From Heritagella sp051881655 (lineage in GTDB: Bacteria > Bacillota > Clostridia > Oscillospirales > Acutalibacteraceae): a stretch of 8,761 nt of DNA. This document shows, piece after piece, positions 1 through 6,678 of the stretch. Under the pieces are notes generated by a model. That model saw only the letters and a program-made list of their open reading frames with translations. It had not been told where the DNA came from and searched no databases. Each line of letters opens with the position of its first letter. Within the stretch, counting starts at the first letter, position 1. A program made the position numbers and the translations under genes. The stretch lies in assembly GCA_051881655.1 (NCBI GenBank), contig JBJEQH010000176.1, positions 1-8,761 of the forward strand, in the 5' to 3' direction.

Positions 1-1793
1 ATATATTCGTCCTCCATGTCGGCGGTCATATAAATAACCTCGTCCGTTACATGGCCGGTACCCTTGTCCACGCGGCGATACGGCGTCTCGATAAAGCCGT
101 ATTCATTGATGCGGGCAAAGGTCGCCAGATAGGAAATCAAACCGATGTTCGGGCCTTCAGGCGTTTCAATGGGGCACATGCGGCCGTAATGGGTGTAGTG
201 TACGTCACGCACCTCGAATCCGGCGCGGTCACGGGACAGGCCGCCGGGGCCCAGAGCGGACAGACGGCGCTTGTGGGTCAGTTCGGCCAGCGGGTTTGTC
301 TGGTCCATGAACTGGGACAGCGGCGAGGAACCGAAGAATTCCTTGATTGCTGCCACCACCGGGCGGATGTTGATCAGGGTATGGGGCGTCAGCTGATCGA
401 CTTCCTGAGCCTGCAGGGTCATGCGCTCGCGGATCACACGCTCCAAACGGGAGAAACCGATGCGGAACTGGTTCTGCAGCAGTTCGCCCACCGAACGGAT
501 CCGGCGGTTGCCCAGATGGTCAATGTCGTCCGTGGTGCCCAGGCCCATAGCCAGGCAGTTCATATAGTTCACACTGGAGAAAATATCATCAATGATAATG
601 TGCTTGGGGATCAGTTCGTCGTGGCGGATGCGGATTTCCTCTTTCAGTTCTTCCTCATCATTGCCGCACTTCTCCAGAATTTCGCTGAGGACGGCATAAC
701 GAACGCGCTCGTTGATGCCGCACTCCTCCTTCGCATTGAAGGAGACGTATTTCTGAATATCGACCATGCCGTTGGAGATTACCTTTACCTCCCGGTCACC
801 GACCTGCACATAGGCAACCGTCACACCGGCATCATCCATCTCGGCCGCCAGTTCACGGGAAACCACCGTGCCGGCTTCGGCCATAATCTCGCCCGTATTG
901 GGATTGGCAACCGGCTGGCTCAGCTGCTGCCCGGTCAGACGGCCGGCCAGGTTCAGCTTTTTGTTGTATTTATACCGGCCCACGCGGGAAAGGTCATAGC
1001 GCCTTTCGTCGAAGAACAGGCCGTTGATATGGGACTGGGCACTCTCAATGGTCGGCGGCTCGCTGGGACGCAGGCGGCGGTAGACCTCAAACAGGGCCTC
1101 CTCCTGTGTTTTGGTGGTGTCCTTTTCGATGGTCGCTTCGATCCGGTCATCCGTGCCGAAATAATCCCGCAGCTGTTCATCCGTTCCCAGACCCAGGGCA
1201 CGCAGGAACACCGTCACCGGCAGCTTGCGGTTTTTATCAATGCGGACGTAGAACACGTCGTTCGCGTCGTTTTCATATTCCAGCCAGGCGCCGCGGTTCG
1301 GAATTACGGTGGAGCTGAACAGCTCTTTTCCGGTTTTGTCGTACTCCATTTTGTAGTAGACACCCGGAGAACGAACCAACTGAGAGACGATCACACGTTC
1401 CGCCCCGTTGATCACAAACGTACCGCTGTCCGTCATCAGGGGAAAATCGCCCATGAACACTTCGGATTCTTTTACTTCGCCGGTTTCACGATTGTGAAGA
1501 CGGGCTTTGACCCGAAGAGCCGCTGCATAGGTGGCATCGCGCTCTTTGCACTCTTCCACACTGTAGTTGGGTTTGTCGTCGAGCTTATAGTCGACAAAAT
1601 CCAGTACCAGATTACCCGTAAAATCCGTAATGCCAGAGACATCGTTGAATACCTCTTTGAGGCCCTCGTTGAGGAACCACGCATACGAGTTCTTCTGGAT
1701 CTCGATCAGGTTCGGCATGCCCAGTACTTCATTGATGCGCGAAAAGCTCATGCGTTCTGTGCGGCCCAACTGCACCGGTTTGACATTCACCAT
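1..1793 (-). CDS. rpoB: RNA polymerase beta subunit (5' part, runs off the left edge)
   Basis: Catalytic beta subunit of DNA-dependent RNA polymerase; with beta' it forms the active-site cleft. The window holds 597 N-terminal codons of a protein usually about 1150-1250 residues long; the rest lies beyond position 1. It opens with the typical Firmicutes start MVNVKPVQLGRTERMSFSR, followed by FTGNLVLDFVDYKLDD and VIVSQLVRSPGVYY (about 135-147). The rifampicin cluster is at about 487-513 (FFGSSPLSQFMDQTNPL, then THKRRLSALGPGG), then RPO signature CPIETPEGPNIGLI at 540-553. Residues matching E. coli D516, H526 and S531 are the sensitive-type D497, H507 and S512; the E. coli Q510 position is proline (P491). 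Start choice: ATG at 1793 fits family alignments and has GGAG 11 nt upstream. An in-frame GTG at 1805 is the alternative. It has its own promoter and is not preceded by rplL. Confidence 0.98.
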   Translation of the reverse strand, partial: MVNVKPVQLGRTERMSFSRINEVLGMPNLIEIQKNSYAWFLNEGLKEVFNDVSGITDFTGNLVLDFVDYKLDDKPNYSVEECKERDATYAAALRVKARLHNRETGEVKESEVFMGDFPLMTDSGTFVINGAERVIVSQLVRSPGVYYKMEYDKTGKELFSSTVIPNRGAWLEYENDANDVFYVRIDKNRKLPVTVFLRALGLGTDEQLRDYFGTDDRIEATIEKDTTKTQEEALFEVYRRLRPSEPPTIESAQSHINGLFFDERRYDLSRVGRYKYNKKLNLAGRLTGQQLSQPVANPNTGEIMAEAGTVVSRELAAEMDDAGVTVAYVQVGDREVKVISNGMVDIQKYVSFNAKEECGINERVRYAVLSEILEKCGNDEEELKEEIRIRHDELIPKHIIIDDIFSSVNYMNCLAMGLGTTDDIDHLGNRRIRSVGELLQNQFRIGFSRLERVIRERMTLQAQEVDQLTPHTLINIRPVVAAIKEFFGSSPLSQFMDQTNPLAELTHKRRLSALGPGGLSRDRAGFEVRDVHYTHYGRMCPIETPEGPNIGLISYLATFARINEYGFIETPYRRVDKGTGHVTDEVIYMTADMEDEY

Positions 1794-1801
1794 TGGCTCA
1801 A

Positions 1802-1831
1802 TCACTCCATATCCATGTATTTCGCCCTCCT
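1802..1831 (-). promoter_or_regulatory. AGGAGG ribosome binding site feeding a 4-codon minicistron before rpoB
   Basis: The strongest Shine-Dalgarno sequence upstream of rpoB is a perfect AGGAGG at 1831-1826. Nine nt downstream of it is ATG at 1816, which opens only ATG GAT ATG GAG TGA (MDME, ending at 1802). Its TGA overlaps an in-frame rpoB GTG (GTGA at 1805-1802), and the conventional rpoB ATG lies 9 bases after the stop. This is the geometry of a translationally coupled leader minicistron. It is seen directly in the sequence; that it is translated is inference. Confidence 0.5.
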
Positions 1832-1867
1832 CCGCACCCGAAGAAAAGCGATTGGGGGAACCTTTTC

Positions 1868-1894
1868 TGTTCCCGGGAAAGCCCCCGGAGAACA
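1868..1894 (-). other. Stable hairpin in the rpoB mRNA leader
   Basis: In the rpoB transcript TGTTC and CCGGG pair with CCCGG and GAACA. This gives a 10-bp stem with one bulged T and a 6-nt loop. No U-run follows on the rpoB strand, so it is not a terminator. It may protect or process the leader, or be bound by a regulator; its role is unknown. Confidence 0.55.
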
Positions 1895-1982
1895 AATGGC
1901 AAGTTAAACAAACTCTTGCATTTTTCAGAGAAATGTGTTATGGTATTTGCAGATAACCAGAACATACATATCCATGATGATG

Positions 1983-2000
1983 CAGTATAATAGTATACTG
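1983..2000. promoter_or_regulatory. Inverted repeat over the rpoB -10 box and start point (candidate operator)
   Basis: CAGTATA and TATACTG form a perfect 7-bp inverted repeat separated by ATAG. It covers the rpoB -10 element and the predicted transcription start. The same symmetry creates a perfect TATAAT on the opposite (plus) strand at 1986-1991. It could be a repressor site, or only the by-product of two back-to-back -10 boxes. Confidence 0.4.
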
Positions 2001-2020
2001 TATATTTCTGTTATTGTCAA
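1992..2020 (-). promoter_or_regulatory. rpoB promoter (sigma-A type)
   Basis: The minus strand has a perfect -35 TTGACA (2020-2015), a 17-bp spacer and -10 TATACT (1997-1992). This predicts a start of transcription near 1985 and a leader of about 190 nt before the rpoB ATG at 1793. It is the best promoter in the window. It explains how rpoB is expressed independently of the upstream rrf2 gene, whose terminator lies at 2235-2260. Confidence 0.85.
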
Positions 2021-2038
2021 GTTATTTGCGGACATTTT

Positions 2039-2061
2039 GTGGGTTTTTGCCCACTTTTTTT
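2039..2061 (+). terminator. Intrinsic-terminator-like hairpin on the plus strand
   Basis: GTGGG and CCCAC pair around a 6-nt loop and are followed at once by seven Ts (2055-2061). The stem is short (5 bp) but G+C-rich. No plus-strand gene ends here. It could stop antisense RNA starting at the divergent -10 box near 1986. Confidence 0.4.
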
Positions 2062-2088
2062 GTTTTACCCCCTATATTTACCGAAAAG

Positions 2089-2121
2089 CCTGCTCGTTCT
2101 TCTTTTTGAAAAACGAACAGG
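2089..2121. repeat. 14-bp imperfect inverted repeat upstream of the rpoB promoter
   Basis: CCTGCTCGTTCTTC faces GAAAAACGAACAGG across a TTTTT loop. Twelve of 14 positions pair; the two mismatches are C-A. On the plus strand a pyrimidine-rich tract follows, on the minus strand only CTTTTCGG. It may be a back-up terminator between rrf2 and rpoB or part of an unrecognised RNA. Confidence 0.4.
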
Positions 2122-2146
2122 TTCTTTCTTTTCTTCCTCGTTTTAT

Positions 2147-2178
2147 GAGAAAACACCCGGATGCGTGTTAACTTTCTC
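2147..2178. repeat. Bulged hairpin between rrf2 terminator and rpoB promoter
   Basis: GAGAA and AACAC pair with GTGTT and TTCTC, with a 4-nt AACT bulge and an 8-nt loop. Together with its neighbours it makes the 2039-2260 stretch unusually rich in potential secondary structure. No gene was recognised in this stretch; plus-strand open frames here lack a ribosome binding site. Confidence 0.3.
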
Positions 2179-2228
2179 TTCTTCTCTCCAGCGGCCCTTT
2201 TATACCGGGGAACCGTTTTCCTCCGCAC

Positions 2229-2260
2229 AAAAAAGAGACCCGGAACTTTTTCCGGGTCTC
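2229..2260 (-). terminator. Terminator of the yigZ-dnaG-sigA-rrf2 cluster
   Basis: A perfect 11-bp stem (GAGACCCGGAA with TTCCGGGTCTC, 2235-2260) and a 4-nt loop are followed on the minus strand by six Ts (2234-2229). It begins 6 nt after the rrf2 stop codon. The plus strand also has a T-run (2263-2267), so it may work in both directions. Confidence 0.9.
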
Positions 2261-2265
2261 CCTTT

Positions 2266-2667
2266 TTATGTATCTCGATTCTGTTCAGAAACGGCAAAGG
2301 TATATAACGCCAGTTTTTCCCGCACGATACCGGTGATCTCTTCATAGATGGCCGAAAACCGGCATGCCGTATGGCTGCACTGGTAGTTTTCCCCCTGGCA
2401 CCGGCAGATCCTGTACGGTCCTTCCACGGCCTCCAGCACCTCTAACAGCGTAATATCCCCGGCGGGCCGTGCCAACCGGTATCCTCCGTGCGCTCCCTTG
2501 CGCGAGCACACAATTCCGCTTTTCACCAGGCTGCGCAGAATTTTCACCGAAAAGCGAAGCGGTACATGGGCCTGCTCGCTGAGGACTGCCGCCTCCATGT
2601 GCACACCGCTGCGGGCCAGCACATCCACAAGGCGCACCGCATAGTCCGTCTCCTGTGTAATCTGCAA
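2266..2667 (-). CDS. Rrf2-family winged-helix regulator with Fe-S-type cysteines
   Basis: Cytoplasmic DNA-binding regulator of 133 residues, the usual Rrf2/IscR size. The N-terminal MQITQETDYAVRLVDVLARS and the wing GAHGGYRLARP (58-68) are diagnostic, as is DITLLEVLEAVEGP (71-84). The C-terminal half carries Cys88, Cys90, Cys97 and Cys102 with His99. This resembles the Fe-S ligand cluster of IscR and NsrR, though the spacing (C-x6-C-x4-C) differs from IscR (C-x5-C-x5-C). The start is a TTG at 2667, chosen because the family N-terminus begins there and GGGGGG lies 7 nt upstream. It starts 19 nt after the sigA stop and is followed by the operon terminator, so it is probably the last gene of the dnaG-sigA transcript. 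No Fe-S or cysteine synthesis gene is next to it, so its targets and ligand cannot be told from here. IscR, CymR and NsrR are the alternatives; I do not assign a symbol. Confidence 0.93.
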   Translation of the reverse strand: MQITQETDYAVRLVDVLARSGVHMEAAVLSEQAHVPLRFSVKILRSLVKSGIVCSRKGAHGGYRLARPAGDITLLEVLEAVEGPYRICRCQGENYQCSHTACRFSAIYEEITGIVREKLALYTFAVSEQNRDT

Positions 2668-2686
2668 AGCGGAGCCCCCCTTTTTC

Positions 2687-3781
<1,095 letters not shown>

Positions 3782-3784
3782 GGG

Positions 3785-5560
3785 TCAGTTCCTCCTGTTT
3801 TTCTGTTCCCGGATCCGCTGAAGCTGGAGAACCAGCTCCTCATCGGATGCTTTTTGTATGTCCTCCCGGCCCATTTTTTCTCCCTCCTGCAGGATCACAC
3901 GGATATACTCCTCCACGTCCTGCCGGATGGCCGGCGTATCATTCCGCCGCGCCAGAATCCGCGCGACCGACGAAATTTCCTCCACAGTCAGATCATGGCT
4001 TAAATCCGAAAGAGTTAAAACCCGATCCTTCCCTATCTTTTCCAACAAAAGGCCATATACACGGCGGTTAAAGGCGGTACAAAATTTTTCGGGCGGGATT
4101 TTTGCCCGCAAATTCTCTGCATCGTCCGGATGGCTGAACAGGTGCGCAATCAGCCCCTCCTCCGCAGCGGCCGCCCGCAGATGATCCTTTTTCTCGGGAT
4201 TCACCCGGTCCTTCACGGCGCCGACCTCCTGCTGAGCCGTGCGCAGTTCCTGCTTGCGGCGGATTTTCTCCCGCTTTCGGTCCAGCTGGCGGATCAGCAG
4301 CAGCACCGAGCTGCGCTCCACCCCGGCTTCCTCAGCCAGGCGCCCGGCGTACACATCCCGCTCAATCGGGTTCTGAATACCGGCCAGAACCTCGGCTGCC
4401 GCGTTCAAATATTGAACCCGCCCGCTTTCTGTCTGGATATTCTGCTGGCTTTTCAGCTTTTGCAGCTGGTATTCCACATCGTTTCCGCAGGCATCCAGCA
4501 GCTTTTGAAAGCGGATTCTCCCCTCTTCCCCGTGGGAACGGATGAATTCATCCGGATCTTTCCCATCGGGTACCGACATCACACGCACCAGCAGTCCGGC
4601 TTCCCGCAGGATGGGAATGGCGCGGGCGGTTGCTTTCTGTCCGGCGCTGTCGGAATCGTAGCAGATCACCACTTCCTTGGCATACCGGCTGATCAGCCGC
4701 GCCTGCTCGGTGGTCAGCGAGGTTCCCAGGGATGCAATGGCCTGGGTAAAGCCCGCCTGGTGCAGGGAGATCACATCCATATAGCCCTCGGCCAGAATCA
4801 GCTGACCGGAATCGGTATTTTTTGCAAAGTTCATGGCGAACAGGCCATTGCTCTTGTGATACACCGGGGTATCATTGGTATTGATGTACTTGGGCTTTTC
4901 ATCGGTTAAGATCCGCCCGCCAAAAGCGATCACATTCCCGCGCAGATCAATAATCGGATACATCACCCGGTTATTGAACCGGTCCATCGCCCGGCCGCTG
5001 CGGCTTTTAAAGGCCACATTGGCGGTGATCATCTCTTCATCGCTGTATCCCATCCCCCGCAGGTGATCGCACAGCTGAAACCGGCCGGCCGGTGAGAAGC
5101 CCAATCCAAAATGGCGGATTGTCCGCAGGGAAAGCCCCCGCCCCGTTAAATAAGAGAGGCCGGCCTTTCCCTCCTCCCCCATCAGGATCCGGTGATAAAA
5201 CCGGGCTGTCTCCCGGTTGATCTCCAGGATACGCGAACGCAGCCGTGCCATCCCGTCATCCACCTGATCCTCCGGCACATTCAACCCCGCCCGCTGCGCC
5301 AGAAAGCGGACCGCTTCCATATAATCCAGGTTCTCGATGCGGCGGATAAATGTGATCACATCCCCACCCGTTCCGCATCCAAAACAGTAAAACGAGCCGT
5401 TTTCGGGATAAATGTTGAACGACGGCGTTTTTTCGTTGTGAAAGGGGCACAGCCCCACCATATTCTTTCCCCGGCGCTTCAGAGAAACATAGCCCGACAC
5501 AATCTCGGTAATATCGCTGCGAGCCTTCAGCTCGTCCAAAAAGGAATCCGGCAACGGCAT
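3785..5560 (-). CDS. dnaG: DNA primase
   Basis: Makes RNA primers for lagging-strand synthesis in concert with the replicative helicase. It has 591 residues, a normal bacterial length. The N-terminal CHC2 zinc finger has ligands Cys38, His41, Cys59 and Cys62 (CPFH and CFGC). The catalytic core follows, with a TOPRIM domain showing LAEGYMDV (256-263; Glu258, Asp262) and VICYDSDSAGQKAT (298-311; Asp302, Asp304), then DGKDPDEF (332-339). The C-terminal part (about 450-591) should be the helicase-binding domain; it is variable in the family. I chose ATG at 5560 because it gives the family start MPLPDSFLDELKARSDITEI and has AAGGGGGTG about 7 nt upstream. A GTG at 5647 would add 29 residues and overlap yigZ, but has no ribosome binding site. 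It is 73 nt after yigZ and 3 nt before sigA. Confidence 0.98.
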   Translation of the reverse strand: MPLPDSFLDELKARSDITEIVSGYVSLKRRGKNMVGLCPFHNEKTPSFNIYPENGSFYCFGCGTGGDVITFIRRIENLDYMEAVRFLAQRAGLNVPEDQVDDGMARLRSRILEINRETARFYHRILMGEEGKAGLSYLTGRGLSLRTIRHFGLGFSPAGRFQLCDHLRGMGYSDEEMITANVAFKSRSGRAMDRFNNRVMYPIIDLRGNVIAFGGRILTDEKPKYINTNDTPVYHKSNGLFAMNFAKNTDSGQLILAEGYMDVISLHQAGFTQAIASLGTSLTTEQARLISRYAKEVVICYDSDSAGQKATARAIPILREAGLLVRVMSVPDGKDPDEFIRSHGEEGRIRFQKLLDACGNDVEYQLQKLKSQQNIQTESGRVQYLNAAAEVLAGIQNPIERDVYAGRLAEEAGVERSSVLLLIRQLDRKREKIRRKQELRTAQQEVGAVKDRVNPEKKDHLRAAAAEEGLIAHLFSHPDDAENLRAKIPPEKFCTAFNRRVYGLLLEKIGKDRVLTLSDLSHDLTVEEISSVARILARRNDTPAIRQDVEEYIRVILQEGEKMGREDIQKASDEELVLQLQRIREQKNRRN

Positions 5561-5633
5561 GGCAGCCACCCCCTTGATTTGAAACCGTCTTCTCCCTGTT
5601 TTCTTAATACGCAGAAAAAAAGGATTTTCCTCT

Positions 5634-6275
5634 TTATTTCTCTTCACCGGTTACCGCTTCTTCAAAATATTTTTCCCCGGTCTTCCTCGCGTGCAGCTGC
5701 CCATTGGCGGCATCCGCCAGCTTTTTCTCAAAAAGCGGCACGCAGGCCGGCGGCATGTGGAAATCCAGAGAGACCTCCTCGGTAAAGCGCGTATCGTCAA
5801 TCACACCGCCGCATTCCGGAATCAGCGAAGCTAACCGCCCATACCGGCTGTAGTCGCAGGAGACCGTCATCAGATCGCAGGGGCACATACGCACAATACC
5901 CGCCGCCTGCACGGCGATGCTCGAGGTATGGGAATACGCACGCACCAGTCCGCCCCCACCCAGCAGGATCCCGCCGAAATAACGGGTGGCCACCACAACC
6001 ACATCCACCAGATTGCTCTTCTGCAGCACATCCAGCACCGGCATTCCCGCTGTCCCCTGGGGCTCGCCGTCATCACTGTAGCGCTGCAGCTGCCCATCCC
6101 GCAGGCGATAGGCATACACGTTATGGGTGGCATCCCAGTGGCGGGAGCGAATGTTCTCCACAAAGGCCACGGCTTCCTCCTGGGTTTGAACCGGCTGGCA
6201 CCACCCAATAAAGCGCGACCGTTTTTCCGTAAATTCAGCGCTGGCAAAGGCCCTCACTGTCCGGTACTCTGTCAT
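5634..6275 (-). CDS. yigZ: IMPACT/YigZ-family protein (UPF0029 plus DUF1949)
   Basis: Cytoplasmic protein of 213 residues, the usual length of bacterial YigZ/YvyE. The N-terminal UPF0029 domain (about 15-125) holds the family hallmarks SRHWDATHNVYAYRL (44-58), RYSDDGEPQGTAGMPVLDVL (65-84) and ATRYFGGILLGGGGLVRAYS (96-115). A ferredoxin-like DUF1949 domain follows (about 135-200). The eukaryotic relative IMPACT binds Gcn1 and dampens Gcn2 signalling; a link of bacterial YigZ to translation or nucleic acid binding is suggested by structure, not proven. ATG at 6275 has GGGGG 7 nt upstream. It lies 73 nt before dnaG on the same strand with no terminator between, so it probably heads the dnaG-sigA-rrf2 transcript. 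I see no convincing promoter in the 103 nt separating it from rpmE. Confidence 0.95.
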   Translation of the reverse strand: MTEYRTVRAFASAEFTEKRSRFIGWCQPVQTQEEAVAFVENIRSRHWDATHNVYAYRLRDGQLQRYSDDGEPQGTAGMPVLDVLQKSNLVDVVVVATRYFGGILLGGGGLVRAYSHTSSIAVQAAGIVRMCPCDLMTVSCDYSRYGRLASLIPECGGVIDDTRFTEEVSLDFHMPPACVPLFEKKLADAANGQLHARKTGEKYFEEAVTGEEK

Positions 6276-6299
6276 TTCCGTTCCCCCTTTTCACCGGGC

Positions 6300-6322
6300 A
6301 TCCGGCAAAAAATGCGCCGGAT
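6300..6322 (-). other. Second hairpin between rpmE terminator and yigZ
   Basis: ATCCGGC and GCCGGAT form a 7-bp stem around a 9-nt loop that, on the minus strand, reads GCATTTTTT. That loop and its flank (GGCGCATTTTT) are also complementary over 11 bases to the loop and 3' arm of the rpmE terminator (6335-6345). Two alternative folds are therefore possible in read-through RNA entering yigZ. Confidence 0.45.
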
Positions 6323-6360
6323 AAAAATATAGGCGGCGCATTTTTCTGCATGCGCCGCCT
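6321..6360 (-). terminator. rpmE terminator
   Basis: AGGCGGCGCAT and ATGCGCCGCCT form a perfect 11-bp G+C-rich stem (6331-6360) around an 8-nt loop. The minus strand continues ATATTTTTAT. It begins 18 nt after the rpmE stop codon. If fully efficient it would cut off yigZ-dnaG-sigA, for which I see no other clear promoter, so partial read-through is likely. Confidence 0.85.
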
Positions 6361-6378
6361 GTATTTATGCTTTGTGGA

Positions 6379-6582
6379 TTACTTACCGAGGCCGTAACGC
6401 TTTTTGAACATATCAACGCGTCCGCTCGTATCAACCAGCTTCTGTTTGCCGGTAAAGAACGGATGGCACTTGGAACAAATTTCCACGTGAATATCCTTTT
6501 TCGTGGAAGACGTCTCGATCACATTGCCGCAGGCACAGGTGATGGTGGTCTTCTCGTACTTAGGATGCAGATTCTCTTTCAT
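6379..6582 (-). CDS. rpmE: Ribosomal protein bL31, zinc-binding type
   Basis: Small protein of the 50S subunit that bridges to the 30S head. It has 67 residues, normal for the family. It begins MKENLHPKYE and carries the four zinc-site cysteines Cys16, Cys18, Cys36 and Cys39 (CAC and CSKC). The family core CHPFFTGKQKLVDTSGRVDMF (from 39) is intact. Cysteine-containing L31 is the zinc-replete form; many bacteria swap it for a cysteine-free paralogue under zinc shortage, but no such copy is in this window. ATG at 6582 has GAGGTGA 6 nt upstream. It has its own promoter at 6626-6654 and is flanked by the VanY-like gene upstream and yigZ downstream on the same strand. Confidence 0.98.
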   Translation of the reverse strand: MKENLHPKYEKTTITCACGNVIETSSTKKDIHVEICSKCHPFFTGKQKLVDTSGRVDMFKKRYGLGK

Positions 6583-6600
6583 GTCTGGTCACCTCTTTCA

Positions 6601-6610
6601 GCAGTACTGC
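6601..6610. promoter_or_regulatory. 10-bp palindrome in the rpmE leader
   Basis: GCAGTACTGC is a perfect palindrome between the rpmE start point (near 6619) and its ribosome binding site. Its half CAGTA/TACTG also appears in the inverted repeat over the rpoB promoter (1983-2000). It may be an operator half-site pair or chance. Confidence 0.25.
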
Positions 6611-6625
6611 AAGATTAACAAATGG

Positions 6626-6654
6626 ATTATATCATACCGCTTTGGGAAAAGCAA
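6626..6654 (-). promoter_or_regulatory. rpmE promoter (sigma-A type)
   Basis: On the minus strand TTGCTT (6654-6649), a 17-bp spacer and a perfect TATAAT (6631-6626), preceded by the extended -10 motif TGA. The start point is expected near 6619, giving a leader of about 37 nt. It lies just after the end of the VanY-like gene (stop at 6679). Confidence 0.8.
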
Positions 6655-6678
6655 TAGCAAAATCAGATATTTTTCCGG

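Noticed and set aside
51..1907. 618-codon plus-strand open frame
   Set aside because: It is exactly antisense to rpoB, whose minus-strand translation is unmistakable. It has no ribosome binding site or recognisable domain, and long antisense frames are common in genes with biased codon use.
1916..1944. Plus-strand promoter TTGCAT-17-TATGGT with extended TGT
   Set aside because: Only three of six and four of six consensus matches. It points antisense through the rpoB leader with no gene downstream, so it is too weak to list.
1935..2171. 78-codon plus-strand hydrophobic open frame in the rpoB upstream region
   Set aside because: GTG start without a ribosome binding site, low-complexity A+T-driven composition, and it crosses the rpoB promoter and a terminator-like hairpin.
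4130..4909. 259-codon plus-strand open frame
   Set aside because: Antisense shadow of dnaG in the TOPRIM-encoding part; no own start signals.
5561..5647. 29-residue N-terminal extension of dnaG from a GTG
   Set aside because: No ribosome binding site, overlap with the end of yigZ, and the family N-terminus begins at the ATG at 5560, which has a good ribosome binding site.
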